This document shows, piece after piece, positions 8,071-17,602 of a DNA stretch of 64,000 bases. Within the stretch, counting starts at the first letter, position 1. The number at the start of each line of letters is the position of its first letter. A program made the translations under genes and the position numbers. This DNA comes from Neobacillus cucumis (GTDB lineage Bacteria > Bacillota > Bacilli > Bacillales > Cytobacillaceae), in assembly GCF_016908975.1 (NCBI RefSeq), contig NZ_JAFBEX010000001.1, positions 1 to 64,000 on the forward strand, in the 5' to 3' direction. Below the pieces are notes generated by a model that did not search any database, was not told where the DNA came from, and saw only the letters and a list, made by a program, of their open reading frames with translations.

Positions 8071-8883
8071 TTACCCTCCTTGAATAATCAACTGTTTTTT
8101 CGCTATATGCCAAAGCAGTTGTATCGGTAAAATTAAGACGAAAACCCAAATGAATTGTTGACCGATGGCTGCCAGTGCCTGATCGTGTGAAAATCCTTTG
8201 GTAAAAATCATACTTGGGATATAACTGATCCCTTGAAAAGGCAAAAACCCCATTATGGTTTGAGCCCAACCTGGAAAGAAACTAATTGGCAGTAGAAGTC
8301 CGGAAAACAAATCGATGACCACTCGCTTTGCACGAATCAATCCGGCATTATTATATAAGAAGAAGGTCGTTATTCCAGTTAACAAATTTAGCTCTGTATT
8401 AATGAAAAAACTTAATAAAATGGAAATGGCAAATAAGCCCCAAACACCTAAATCCCAAGTAAACTGTATCGGGAAAACAAAGTAAACAATGATTAGCCCT
8501 GGAGTTGAAAAGAAAAATAGTCTGAAAATCCCTTCCCCCAAACCCTGCATCGTTTTCATTCCCAGATAATTGTATGGTCTGATTAATTCAACTGCTACTT
8601 TTCCGTCCATTATTTCTTGAGCCATCTCACGGTCAATATTATTAAAATAAAAAGCCCTTGCCATCCAAGAAACAGCTACATAGGTTGTCATCTGAACGAC
8701 AGAAAGTCCTTGGATTTGTTCTTTTCCTCCATAAATGGCAGTCCAAAGAAAATAGTACGCACCTATATTAATACTATAGATGAGAATCCCGGTATAATAA
8801 TCAGTACGGTATGCAAGCATCATTAGAAATCGGATTCTAATCATTTCTATATATTTATCCAACTTCCACAGCACCCTTTTCAT
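8071..8883 (-). CDS. ABC-2 family exporter permease (COG4587-like)
   Basis: A 270-residue membrane protein with about six TM segments, partner of the permease downstream and the ATPase upstream. Its first codon lies 29 bp inside the 3' end of the ATPase gene. No good Shine-Dalgarno precedes that ATG, so initiation may rely on coupling with the ATPase stop; an internal ATG at codon 14 is a less likely alternative. It carries the conserved region around REMAQEIMDGKVAVELIRP typical of this family (about residues 85-105). Substrate unknown. Confidence 0.85.
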   Translation of the reverse strand: MKRVLWKLDKYIEMIRIRFLMMLAYRTDYYTGILIYSINIGAYYFLWTAIYGGKEQIQGLSVVQMTTYVAVSWMARAFYFNNIDREMAQEIMDGKVAVELIRPYNYLGMKTMQGLGEGIFRLFFFSTPGLIIVYFVFPIQFTWDLGVWGLFAISILLSFFINTELNLLTGITTFFLYNNAGLIRAKRVVIDLFSGLLLPISFFPGWAQTIMGFLPFQGISYIPSMIFTKGFSHDQALAAIGQQFIWVFVLILPIQLLWHIAKKQLIIQGG

Positions 8884-9871
8884 AAATATTTCGAATGATT
8901 TCTTCTGTCGAAGTCTCGTTTATTTTTACATCTTTAATTTTAAACGCAGCAACAATTTCTGCAATCACCTGTGAAATTAATTCATCACGGTCCTCTACTG
9001 TCGCTGTAAAAGTGTGTTCTTTTTCATCCATATTCCACACCACAGGCAGTCCGTTAGTAATTTTTCGTACAGCTGGAATATCAACTGTTTCAAGGAATTG
9101 GAACTGTAATTCTTTTTGATCGGCCCATTTTTCTCTCAGTTCCCTTAATCCCCCATCATAAATGACTTTGCCTTCATCTAACATGATAACTCGCTCACAT
9201 AATGCTTCAATATCTGAAAGATCATGGGTAGTCAAAAGTATAGTCGTGTTGTATTTCTCGTTTATTTCCTTTAAAAATTCACGAATTTTCAACTTTACTA
9301 AAACATCTAAACCAATGGTCGGTTCATCTAAAAAAAGAAGTGGTGGGTTATGAATTAAGGCAGCAGCTAGTTCACATCGCATTCTTTGACCAAGTGATAG
9401 CTTGCGAACGGGCTTGTCTAAGAGTGGTTCAATATCTAATGTTCTTATCACATGGTTCATGTGCTGGTCATACTGCTCATCCGAAACTTTATAGACTTTT
9501 TTCAACAATCGGAATGATTCCTGCACCGCAATATCCCACCATAATTGGGAACGCTGTCCAAAAACCACTCCAATAGTCTGTACAAATTCTTCTCTTTCCT
9601 TATGTGGATTCATCCCATTTACCATGATTTCACCAGATGTCGGTGTTAAAATCCCCGTTAGCATTTTAATGGTTGTCGATTTACCAGCACCGTTTTCACC
9701 AATATAGCCAACCATTTCTCCTTGCTTAACTGAAAAATTAATATCATTAACCGCAGGGACTACTTTATAATTGCGCGTAAACAAATCCCGGAACGCACCT
9801 TTTAAACCGGTACGGCTGGAGTAGGCTTTAAACTCTTTTCGTAAATTATTAACTAAAATTGCATGATCCAT
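8855..9871 (-). CDS. ABC exporter ATP-binding protein (COG4586-like)
   Basis: A 338-residue ATPase that powers the two permeases encoded after it. Walker A is GENGAGKST (about residues 58-66), the ABC signature is LSLGQRM, Walker B is LLFLDEPTIGLD, and the switch histidine lies in LLTTHDLSD. The ~100-residue C-terminal extension after the ATPase core is usual for this subfamily. ATG 9871 has AGGAGG eight bases upstream. It is divergent from gsaB; their promoters share 9872-10037. The whole ABC operon is absent from this place in B. subtilis. Confidence 0.92.
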   Translation of the reverse strand: MDHAILVNNLRKEFKAYSSRTGLKGAFRDLFTRNYKVVPAVNDINFSVKQGEMVGYIGENGAGKSTTIKMLTGILTPTSGEIMVNGMNPHKEREEFVQTIGVVFGQRSQLWWDIAVQESFRLLKKVYKVSDEQYDQHMNHVIRTLDIEPLLDKPVRKLSLGQRMRCELAAALIHNPPLLFLDEPTIGLDVLVKLKIREFLKEINEKYNTTILLTTHDLSDIEALCERVIMLDEGKVIYDGGLRELREKWADQKELQFQFLETVDIPAVRKITNGLPVVWNMDEKEHTFTATVEDRDELISQVIAEIVAAFKIKDVKINETSTEEIIRNIYEKGAVEVG

Positions 9872-10037
9872 TATTATTATTCCTCCTGAAGAATTGCCCT
9901 AATGAAATAGTTTAGCCAAATCCTTTTGATAAAACAACTATCCATTATTTCAACAAATTTTCTAAAAATATAAAACAGATAGAAGTCAACAAAAAAAGTG
10001 CTAAAATAAGAAGATACATAAATAAGGAGGAACTATT

Positions 10038-11333
10038 GTGCGATTTACCAATTCTGAAAGATTACATAATGAAGCATTAGAACATATCGTTGGCGGAGTC
10101 AACAGCCCTTCAAGGTCTTATAAGGCAGTTGGCGGCGGTGCTCCAGTCGTAATGGAACGTGGTCTTGGTGCTTATTTTTGGGATGTTGACGGCAATCAGT
10201 ATATTGACTATCTGGCAGCATATGGTCCAATCATTACTGGTCATGCTCACCCACATATAACGGAAGCGATTAAACGCGCTGCGGAAACAGGGATCCTTTA
10301 TGGAACGCCAACCCCTCATGAAATCAAATTTGCAAAAATGTTAAAGGAAGCCATTCCTTCTTTAGATAAAGTTCGTTTTGTTAATTCGGGAACAGAGGCA
10401 GTCATGTCCACTATTCGTGTTGCACGTGCCCATACAGGACGTGATAAAATTATTAAATTTGCAGGCTGCTATCATGGTCATTCAGACCTTGTGCTTGTTG
10501 CAGCAGGTTCAGGCCCATCCACATTAGGAACTCCAGATTCTGCTGGAGTTCCAAAAAGTATTGCCCAAGAAGTCATTACAGTTCCTTTCAATGACATTGA
10601 ACCCTTCAAACAAGCATTAGAAAAATGGGGAGACCAAATTGCTGCTGTATTAGTTGAACCAATCGTCGGAAACTTCGGTATTGTTGAACCAAAACCAGGC
10701 TTCTTACAACAAGTCAATGACCTGACCCATGAAGCTGGTGCATTGGTTATTTATGATGAAGTCATTACAGCCTTCCGTTTTATGTATGGCGGTGCACAAG
10801 ATTTACTAGGAGTGCAACCTGATTTAACCGCACTCGGAAAAATTATTGGCGGTGGTCTTCCAATTGGAGCCTATGGCGGACGTAAAGAAATTATGGATAA
10901 AGTTGCCCCGCTTGGAGCAGCCTATCAAGCTGGAACGATGGCTGGGAATCCGGCTTCCATCCTTTCAGGAATTGCCTGCCTAGAAGTACTAAAGCAAGAT
11001 GGAGTATATGATTATTTAGATCGTTTAGGAGCAATGCTTGAAGATGGAATCTTAGAAGCCGCTAAGGAAAATGGTATTGAAATAACAATTAACCGTTTGA
11101 AAGGGGCCCTTACCGTTTATTTTACAAATGAAAAGATTGAAAACTATGAGCAGGCAGAAAACACCGATGGGCAAATGTTCGCTAAATTTTTCAAACTGAT
11201 GCTTCATCAAGGAATTAATCTTGCTCCTTCAAAATATGAAGCATGGTTCTTAACCATTGCACATACAGAAGAGGATATTGAAGCCACATTACACGCAGTA
11301 AGGAATGCATTTTCTTCACTCAAGAACGAATAA
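10038..11333 (+). CDS. gsaB: Glutamate-1-semialdehyde 2,1-aminomutase (GsaB/HemL2)
   Basis: A 431-residue PLP enzyme that converts glutamate-1-semialdehyde into 5-aminolevulinate, the first committed tetrapyrrole precursor. Motifs include NSGTEAVM (cofactor phosphate), [10 protein letters not shown] (PLP-ring Asp), and the PLP lysine in [17 protein letters not shown]. The GTG start at 10038 follows TAAGGAGG with good spacing. Position beside bcp/ygaF and ygaE identifies it as gsaB, the second GSAM copy of bacilli; the hem-operon copy (hemL) is not in the window. A terminator follows directly, so it is monocistronic. Confidence 0.95.
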   Translation: MRFTNSERLHNEALEHIVGGVNSPSRSYKAVGGGAPVVMERGLGAYFWDVDGNQYIDYLAAYGPIITGHAHPHITEAIKRAAETGILYGTPTPHEIKFAKMLKEAIPSLDKVRFVNSGTEAVMSTIRVARAHTGRDKIIKFAGCYHGHSDLVLVAAGSGPSTLGTPDSAGVPKSIAQEVITVPFNDIEPFKQALEKWGDQIAAVLVEPIVGNFGIVEPKPGFLQQVNDLTHEAGALVIYDEVITAFRFMYGGAQDLLGVQPDLTALGKIIGGGLPIGAYGGRKEIMDKVAPLGAAYQAGTMAGNPASILSGIACLEVLKQDGVYDYLDRLGAMLEDGILEAAKENGIEITINRLKGALTVYFTNEKIENYEQAENTDGQMFAKFFKLMLHQGINLAPSKYEAWFLTIAHTEEDIEATLHAVRNAFSSLKNE

Positions 11334-11353
11334 TTATACATTTTTTCATGCAC

Positions 11354-11382
11354 AAAAGGGAGAGTTAATTACTCCCTTTTTC
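11354..11382 (+). terminator. gsaB terminator
   Basis: AAAAGGGAG and CTCCCTTTTT form a hairpin with a nine-base loop and a T-run, 21 bp after the gsaB stop codon. Confidence 0.9.
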
Positions 11383-11397
11383 TAATTTAAATACACC

Positions 11398-11411
11398 TGA
11401 AAACGGTTACA
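11398..11411. promoter_or_regulatory. CcpA cre site upstream of glutamate synthase
   Basis: TGAAAACGGTTACA matches the cre consensus TGWAANCGNTNWCA at all defined positions. Its centre is about 111 bp upstream of the expected start of the glutamate synthase transcript. That upstream position suits CcpA activation rather than roadblock or promoter occlusion. It lies just past the gsaB terminator, so it belongs to the downstream gene. CcpA binding is inferred. Confidence 0.65.
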
Positions 11412-11480
11412 TCAACCTGTTTCTTCCTAGATTTGCATATTTTTCAGCGCGCTTTTTTATCCAAATTTTTGCATATTTAT

Positions 11481-11509
11481 TTGATTTCTGAAAATTCTTG
11501 TGATAATAT
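11481..11509 (+). promoter_or_regulatory. Glutamate synthase promoter with overlapping CodY-like box
   Basis: A -35 TTGATT (11481-11486) and -10 TAATAT (11504-11509) are separated by 17 bp. The segment 11482-11496 matches the CodY consensus AATTTTCWGAAAATT at 12 of 15 positions and covers the -35 and the start of the spacer, so CodY could occlude RNA polymerase. Two copies of TTTGCATATTT (11432-11442 and 11468-11478), 36 bp apart, lie just upstream and may bind an unidentified regulator. Confidence 0.6.
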
Positions 11510-11604
11510 TAGGGTATTATTTGTTTTTAAATTTTTTACATCTTTTAATATTATAGAGTTAAAGCTATTTCTAAATTCAGTAGATTATTAAATATATAGA
11601 GCCA

Positions 11605-11650
11605 TAGGAGGTGAAGCGGCTTTAACGGTTAACCGATAAAGCCATTAATC
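11605..11650 (+). promoter_or_regulatory. Shine-Dalgarno bridged to the start codon by a hairpin
   Basis: The only good ribosome-binding site (TAGGAGGTGA, 11605-11614) lies 36 nt before the ATG at 11651, too far for direct use. Between them GGCTTT (11618-11623) pairs with AAAGCC (11638-11643), with an inner CGG/CCG stem around a TTAA loop. Folding this hairpin leaves about 10 nt between the Shine-Dalgarno and the ATG. In-frame upstream starts are excluded by a stop codon at 11630. Confidence 0.6.
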
Positions 11651-14600
11651 ATGTCACAAAACTGGACCCCTTCCCTGTTTAAAGATTTCCATAAGCAAGA
11701 ACATGATGCTTGTGGAATTGTTGCTTGTCTTGAAAAAAGCAAAATCCCGACTAGAAAAAATATTTTTGACTGTATAGAGGCCCTTGTGACGATGAATCAT
11801 CGTGCAGGCTTTATTAATGGCGAAGGCGATGGCGTTGGAATCCATATGGATATTCCAATCAAGCTTTGGAAGGAAAAATTAAGTGATGCCAACCTTGATC
11901 CAAACCTTGTTGATCAAGAAGATTTTGCCGTCGGACATGTGTTTATCAGCCAAAAAGTTAACTGGGAATCTACTAAACAAGAATTACAAAAGAAATTAGA
12001 AACATACGAGTTAACTTTAGTTTTTGAAACTAATGAAGTGACAGATTCATCTGCCCTCGGTCCCATTGCCATTCAAGAAAACCCTGTGTTTTGGCAATTC
12101 GCTTGTGTATCTGCAAAGAAAGACCAGGATCTCAGCAAGAATCTCTTTGATGCTCTTATAGATATTGAAACCAATGAGCACGTGCATGTTGCCTCTTTAA
12201 GTCAACATCATGTGGTATATAAAGTTATGGGTGCTGGAGATATTTTACCTCGATACTATCATGACCTAGCAAGTCCGCTTGTCGCTTCAACCATGACACT
12301 AGGTCATAATCGTTATTCTACCAACACACTATCAAGCTTTTTCCGTGTGCAGCCTTTTAGCGTCCTAGGACATAATGGTGAAATTAATACCATTGCCAAG
12401 CTGCGTGACGAAGCAAGAATGATAGGTGTTCCGCTTGTTAAAGATGGAAGTGACTCACAGGATTTAAGTCGTACAATGGAGACTTTAATCTGCCGTGATG
12501 GATACACTTTATTTGAAACAATGGATTTGTTATTTCCGCCTATCGTTAATGAAATCAAAGCATATCCTGAGCATCTTCAAGATCTATATACGTATCTTCG
12601 TGAAGCATGGGGTCATTTTGCTCAAGGACCAGCAGGTATTATTTCTCGTCATGGTGATGAGGCTGTATTTAGTGTAGATGCTTTAGGTTTACGTCCATTA
12701 TGGATGCTTGAGACTGAAAGCTCTTATCTATTCTCTTCCGAACCAGGAATTATTCCTTCAAGTGAATATGTAAATGATCCTAAACCATTAGCACCTGGTG
12801 AAAAGGTTGGTTTTAAATGGAACGGAGAGACATTAGAAGTTTACGAGTATAGCCGTTACCAAAACGAAGTATACAGTCGTTACAATGATCGTTTAGCAAT
12901 CAGTGAGTCAAGAGCGCGTTTGCAGGCTCCTACATTTAACAAAACGATTACCATGAGTTATCCAGATAAAATCCATAATGGACAATACAAGGCTTTTGGC
13001 TGGGAACGTGACCATATCCAATTAATTGAGCAAATGGCCGAAAAAGGTGTCGAGCCTATTCGTTCATTAGGGCACGATGCTCCACTTGCTGCCCTTAATC
13101 CAGAGCGTGTAAATATCGCTGATTATATTAAAGAAAGTGTAGCGGTTGTAACAAATCCAGCGATTGACCGTGATCGTGAAACTGAGCACTTCTCTACCCG
13201 TGTCATTATTGGAAAACGTCCAGTGTTATTTGCAGCTGAGAAAGCAAATGCTGTTATCGAGCTTACTACTCCATTATTATTGGAAGGAAAAGCTGGATTC
13301 GTATGTGCAGAGGAATTGGGACAGCCAAGCTTTGATCAAGTAGTTCAACATTTTCAAGAACAGAAATTAGCTGCTTTCATTTCTACAACCTTTGCAGGCA
13401 GTGAGAATTTGGACGACGCATTAGCAAGACTTGCAAATGAAGCCGTTCAAGCCGTTCATGCAGGTAAAAGTTTGCTTATTCTAGATGATGCAAAAGCACA
13501 CCAAGAGGATTCGTACTGGATTGATCCGCATTTAGCTACTTCAGCTATTGATCAAGCATTAGTAAAAGCGGAATTAAGAAGAGATTGTTCTTTAGTATTA
13601 CGCTCTGCTGCGATTCGCTCACTTCATGATATTATTACTGTTTTTGGTTTAGGTGCAGATTTAATTAGCCCATATTACATGTTCTTAACGGTTCAAGATG
13701 AAATGACAAAACCATTAACAAACCTATATAGTGCCTTAACAAAAGGTTTAGAAAAAGTTATTTCTACCATTGGTATTCACGAGCTGCGTGGATACGGCAG
13801 ACTATATTCGAGCATTGGATTACATGAAGAAGTTGCCAAATTATTAAATATTGTAAACTTCTTTGGTTCAAGTGAAATCAAGATGGATTTTGAAGCCATG
13901 AAGCAGGACGCAATCAAAAGAGCTGCAGATTACCAGAGTGAAAAAGAAAGAGTTGGCAAAACATTCCACCTCTTCCCACGCATCTGGAAAGCAATTGGTG
14001 AGGTGGCTTCCACTGGTGACTACAGTGTATATCGCGATAAAATCACTGAGCAAGAGGAGCAAAACCCAACCACTATTCGCCATCTGGTTCAACTTAAAAA
14101 GAGCAATAAAGCCCTATCACCAGAAGATGTCGAGCTTCGTGTTGGAGAACATGATTTACCTTTCTTAATTTCATCGATGTCATTTGGCTCACAGAACGAA
14201 ATTGCATTTAGAGCATATGCCGAAGGTGCAAATCGTTTGAACATGGTGAGTTTGAATGGTGAAGGCGGCGAAATTAAGGATATGCTTGGTAAATATCCAA
14301 AGACAAGAGGACAACAAATCGCCTCAGGACGATTCGGGGTAAATGCCGAACTGTTAAACTCTTCCAATCTATTAGAAATTAAGATTGGTCAAGGTGCAAA
14401 ACCTGGTGAAGGTGGACACTTGCCTGGATCAAAAGTTACTGCAAAGGTTGCTGCAGCTCGTAACGCAACACTTGGTTCTGATTTAATTTCGCCATCCAAT
14501 AACCATGATATCTATTCGATTGAAGATTTGGCTCAAATGATTTTGGAATTAAAAACAGCGAATGACCAAGCTAAGATTGCAGTAAAAGTCCCTGTCGTCC

Positions 14601-16120
14601 CTAATATTGGTACAATTGCCGTTGGTATTGCAAAAGCAGGTGCAGATATCATTACACTAAGCGGATTTGATGGCGGTACAGGCGCTGCGAGAATCCATGC
14701 CCTTCAATATGTTGGCCTACCAGTTGAAATTGGGGTAAAGGCAGCACATAACGCCCTTTTAGAAAGCGGACTTCGCCATAAGGTTGAAATTTGGGCAGAT
14801 GGCGGCGTAAAGAGTGCAATGGATGTAATCAAACTTATGCTTTTAGGTGCTAACCGGGTTGGCTTCGGTACATTAGCAATGCTTTCTATTGGCTGTACAA
14901 CTTGCCGTGGCTGTCATTTGGACACTTGCCACGTGGGTATTGCAACTCAAATCGAATCAGAAGCACAAGCAAAAGAACACGGTCTTCGTCGTTTTGTTCC
15001 TAGACAATTAGATTTAGCTGTTCAAGGAATTATGAATCTATTTACTGCTTTTGGTACGGAATTAAAAGCACTTGCTGCATCATTAGGAATTAAAAATTTA
15101 CAAGATGCTGTAGGGCATTCAGAATTACTTGAACAAATTAAAGGTGAAGATCAACTTAACCTATCATACCTATTAAAACCACTTGAAATTAGCCAATTTG
15201 CTAAAGTTGAAGCTTCCAAGTCATTAGAGGAAGTTCAAATGCAAGTTGCAGCTGGTGCAGAATATCTTGATTCTAGTGTTGATGAACTACATTCATCTCG
15301 CGAATTCTTAAGTGTAACATCCGAACAACGAGTATTAGGAAGCCGTGTATCATGCCACCGCGTACGCGGCAGATTAGACGGTTCCTATAAGCAATTAACA
15401 CCAGTTCAACTCAAGTATAAGGAAGGCTCAATTCCAGGTAACGGCTTAGGTGCATATAACTCTGAAGGTATTGAGATTACTGTCAATGGTGGTGGTCAAG
15501 ACGGTGTCGGAAAAACATCCTTCGGCGGTAATATTCACGTCCTCAAATCTAAAGGAAAAAATGGCCGTTATTTAAATGGTTCAGTAGGTAAAGGATTCGG
15601 ATATGGAGCTCAAAAAGGTCTCCTTGTTGCTCAGGGAAATGCTGATGCACGTGCGGGAATCCGTCTTTCTGGAGCAGATTTAATTATTGGTGGATCACTT
15701 AAGAAACCTATCCCAGAAAAAGAGGCTGGAAATGTCGGTGCAAATGCAAATATTAAAGGTTTTGCCTTTGAATATATGACAAATGGCCGCGGTCTTGTTC
15801 TTGGTGACCCAGGTCCATGGATTTGTGCAGGTATGACCGGTGGTGTAGTATATGTTCGACACCAGCCTGAGATGGGTCTAACTAAGGATGCTATAACTCG
15901 CCGTGTTGCAAAAGGTGCAAAAGTATCTGTGGTGAACCTAAACGAAAATGGTAAAAAGGATATTAACGAATTATTAGGCAAATATACTGAATTACTTGCG
16001 CAAAATGGGCAATCTGAAGAAGCTAATGATCTTCAAAAACTATTAGAAAACCCAGAAAATCACTTTGTGCAAATCCTACCTGTTAAAGAGCAGGCAGATC
16101 CATCTGTTTCAACTGAGTGA
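11651..16120 (+). CDS. Glutamate synthase large subunit, stand-alone
   Basis: A 1489-residue protein with the full glutamate synthase layout: N-terminal class II glutamine amidotransferase beginning at Cys21 (HDACGIV), a central domain, the FMN-binding synthase domain (about 800-1190), and the C-terminal GXGXG helix domain (GNGLGAYNSEG onwards). The 3Fe-4S cysteines are Cys1082, Cys1088 and Cys1093 (CX5CX4C). It moves the amide nitrogen of glutamine onto 2-oxoglutarate. No small subunit (gltD/gltB) is adjacent, so the electron donor is unknown: a distant small subunit or ferredoxin are both possible. The N-terminus differs from B. subtilis GltA and, from memory, resembles a second type found in the B. 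cereus group. Confidence 0.9.
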   Translation: MSQNWTPSLFKDFHKQEHDACGIVACLEKSKIPTRKNIFDCIEALVTMNHRAGFINGEGDGVGIHMDIPIKLWKEKLSDANLDPNLVDQEDFAVGHVFISQKVNWESTKQELQKKLETYELTLVFETNEVTDSSALGPIAIQENPVFWQFACVSAKKDQDLSKNLFDALIDIETNEHVHVASLSQHHVVYKVMGAGDILPRYYHDLASPLVASTMTLGHNRYSTNTLSSFFRVQPFSVLGHNGEINTIAKLRDEARMIGVPLVKDGSDSQDLSRTMETLICRDGYTLFETMDLLFPPIVNEIKAYPEHLQDLYTYLREAWGHFAQGPAGIISRHGDEAVFSVDALGLRPLWMLETESSYLFSSEPGIIPSSEYVNDPKPLAPGEKVGFKWNGETLEVYEYSRYQNEVYSRYNDRLAISESRARLQAPTFNKTITMSYPDKIHNGQYKAFGWERDHIQLIEQMAEKGVEPIRSLGHDAPLAALNPERVNIADYIKESVAVVTNPAIDRDRETEHFSTRVIIGKRPVLFAAEKANAVIELTTPLLLEGKAGFVCAEELGQPSFDQVVQHFQEQKLAAFISTTFAGSENLDDALARLANEAVQAVHAGKSLLILDDAKAHQEDSYWIDPHLATSAIDQALVKAELRRDCSLVLRSAAIRSLHDIITVFGLGADLISPYYMFLTVQDEMTKPLTNLYSALTKGLEKVISTIGIHELRGYGRLYSSIGLHEEVAKLLNIVNFFGSSEIKMDFEAMKQDAIKRAADYQSEKERVGKTFHLFPRIWKAIGEVASTGDYSVYRDKITEQEEQNPTTIRHLVQLKKSNKALSPEDVELRVGEHDLPFLISSMSFGSQNEIAFRAYAEGANRLNMVSLNGEGGEIKDMLGKYPKTRGQQIASGRFGVNAELLNSSNLLEIKIGQGAKPGEGGHLPGSKVTAKVAAARNATLGSDLISPSNNHDIYSIEDLAQMILELKTANDQAKIAVKVPVVPNIGTIAVGIAKAGADIITLSGFDGGTGAARIHALQYVGLPVEIGVKAAHNALLESGLRHKVEIWADGGVKSAMDVIKLMLLGANRVGFGTLAMLSIGCTTCRGCHLDTCHVGIATQIESEAQAKEHGLRRFVPRQLDLAVQGIMNLFTAFGTELKALAASLGIKNLQDAVGHSELLEQIKGEDQLNLSYLLKPLEISQFAKVEASKSLEEVQMQVAAGAEYLDSSVDELHSSREFLSVTSEQRVLGSRVSCHRVRGRLDGSYKQLTPVQLKYKEGSIPGNGLGAYNSEGIEITVNGGGQDGVGKTSFGGNIHVLKSKGKNGRYLNGSVGKGFGYGAQKGLLVAQGNADARAGIRLSGADLIIGGSLKKPIPEKEAGNVGANANIKGFAFEYMTNGRGLVLGDPGPWICAGMTGGVVYVRHQPEMGLTKDAITRRVAKGAKVSVVNLNENGKKDINELLGKYTELLAQNGQSEEANDLQKLLENPENHFVQILPVKEQADPSVSTE

Positions 16121-16122
16121 TT

Positions 16123-16283
16123 AGAAAAGCGTAAGCACCCGTTTAGCGGCGTATGGCCTGGAGTGATTCGACTGAGATAAAGGAAACACGGAGCTCGAGT
16201 CGATTCGATGTTGACTTATCGTAGGAAGAAGCACGAAGGACATTAGCCGCTGGGTGCTGAAGCTGGACATTTCTCAAAGTTGA
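16123..16283 (+). repeat. Interspersed hairpin repeat, type A, copy 1
   Basis: The element begins with AAAAGCG-AAGC-CCCGTTTAGCGGC and ends with AGCCGCTGGGTGCTGAAGCTGGACA. The ends pair to make a long stem. It shares its interior (GACTGAGATAAAGGAAACAC and TTGACTTATCGTAG) with copy 2 at 20541. It lies between the glutamate synthase stop codon and its terminator, so it is transcribed in the 3' untranslated region. Confidence 0.8.
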
Positions 16284-16302
16284 TTATTATAACTATATGC
16301 TT

Positions 16303-16356
16303 AAAAAATGTAAAAAACGTCCGCTGATTAAAGTGGGCGTTTTTTACATTTTTTTT
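16303..16356 (+). terminator. Glutamate synthase terminator
   Basis: AAAAAATGTAAAAAACG pairs with CGTTTTTTACATTTTTT around a short GC core (16303-16356). The stem is followed by Ts. It is preceded by the type A repeat. Confidence 0.85.
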
Positions 16357-16391
16357 ATATATACTAAATATATAAATTATGATAATATCTC

Positions 16392-16420
16392 TTGATTATA
16401 TGGAGTAAACATTGTATAGT
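16392..16420 (+). promoter_or_regulatory. ygaE promoter (sigma-A)
   Basis: -35 TTGATT (16392-16397) and -10 TATAGT (16415-16420) with 17 bp between them, about 57 bp upstream of the ygaE start codon. Confidence 0.6.
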
Positions 16421-16476
16421 ACATATTTGTTATTCATTGAACTGACAAATGAACATTTGAAAGGAAATTAGTTGAG

Positions 16477-17547
16477 ATGAAGTTAGGTGCCCGCATTTTA
16501 AAAACGGGAATAGCCATTGCCTTATCCCTTTTCTTAGGTCAGGTGCTGCATTCACCCTCCCCTGTCTTTGCCGGGATTGCTGCAATCTTTGCGATTCAAC
16601 CAACGATATATCGTTCCTATTTGACTATTATTGAACAGATTCAAGGAAATATTATCGGAGCATTGTTTGCGGTCATTTTTGTTCTACTTTTAGGAAATCA
16701 CATCATTGTTATTGGTCTCGCTGCTATCGTTGTTATTAGTCTTAATCTTAAGCTTAAACTTGAGAATACCATTGGATTGTCACTCGTAACCTTAATTTCC
16801 ATCATGGAGACGCAAAGTGGTAATTTTATTCAATTTGCTGGGATCCGTTTCTCGACGATTATGATTGGAGTGTTTTCTGCCTTTTTGGTAAATCTTATTT
16901 TTATGCCGCCAAGGTATGAAACTAAACTTTACTTTAAAATTGTTCAGACTACGGAGGAGATTATTAAGTGGATTCGGTTAAGTACCAGACATGACTATGA
17001 CCACCAATTGCTCAAAACGGATATTAAGATTTTTAAAGAAAGCATCCATTCCATGGAGCAATTGTATACAATGTATAAAGAAGAACGTAGTTATTTTAAG
17101 AAAGTCAAACTTGAGAAATCACGAAAGTTAGTTATTTATCGTCAATTGAATGTGACGGCGAAAAAAGCCCTGGATACTTTAAAAAGGCTGCATCGCTTTG
17201 AAAATGAGCTTCTACAGCTGCCTGAGACCTTTAAGCAGTCTATCCAAGACCAGTTAGATAGTTTAATTTATCATCATGAACAAGTTTTACTCCGATTTAT
17301 TGGAAAAATTCCTACTCCTCCATCTAATGTCAAAGAAACAAATTGCATTAATAAAAAGGAGTTATTTGATTTCTATTTAAAGCATGTAAGAGAAAATGAT
17401 GGGCAAGATAATCCGCATTTATATCATTCCATGCAAATTATTGCCACCATTATAGACTACGGAGAACAGGTAGAACATCTTGATACTCTCATTACAAGCT
17501 TTCACATCTATCATCAAAATGAAGTATCCGTTGAAGTATCTGAATAA
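16477..17547 (+). CDS. ygaE: YgaE, aromatic acid exporter family membrane protein
   Basis: A 356-residue protein. The N-terminal half (about residues 8-145) has six hydrophobic segments in the FUSC/ArAE (DUF939) arrangement, starting with LGARILKTGIAIALSL. The C-terminal half is a helical cytosolic domain rich in charged residues and coiled-coil-like stretches. It stands between gsaB and ygaD, as in B. subtilis. Members are annotated as aromatic acid exporters by homology only; no substrate is known. AAAGGAAA precedes the ATG. It converges with ygaD on a shared terminator. Confidence 0.8.
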   Translation: MKLGARILKTGIAIALSLFLGQVLHSPSPVFAGIAAIFAIQPTIYRSYLTIIEQIQGNIIGALFAVIFVLLLGNHIIVIGLAAIVVISLNLKLKLENTIGLSLVTLISIMETQSGNFIQFAGIRFSTIMIGVFSAFLVNLIFMPPRYETKLYFKIVQTTEEIIKWIRLSTRHDYDHQLLKTDIKIFKESIHSMEQLYTMYKEERSYFKKVKLEKSRKLVIYRQLNVTAKKALDTLKRLHRFENELLQLPETFKQSIQDQLDSLIYHHEQVLLRFIGKIPTPPSNVKETNCINKKELFDFYLKHVRENDGQDNPHLYHSMQIIATIIDYGEQVEHLDTLITSFHIYHQNEVSVEVSE

Positions 17548-17549
17548 CA

Positions 17550-17585
17550 ACAAGACCCCGAGCAATTGCCCGGGGTCTATTTATA
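17550..17585. terminator. Bidirectional terminator between ygaE and ygaD
   Basis: AGACCCCG (17553-17560) pairs with CGGGGTCT (17571-17578) with AGCAATTGCC between. It is a strong GC stem between the convergent ygaE and ygaD stop codons. Confidence 0.85.
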
Positions 17586-17602
17586 TATTTATGTTTTTTT
17601 AC

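Noticed and set aside
12313..15981. Several open frames opposite the glutamate synthase gene
   Set aside because: They are antisense shadows of a single well-supported 1489-residue gene and lack ribosome-binding sites.
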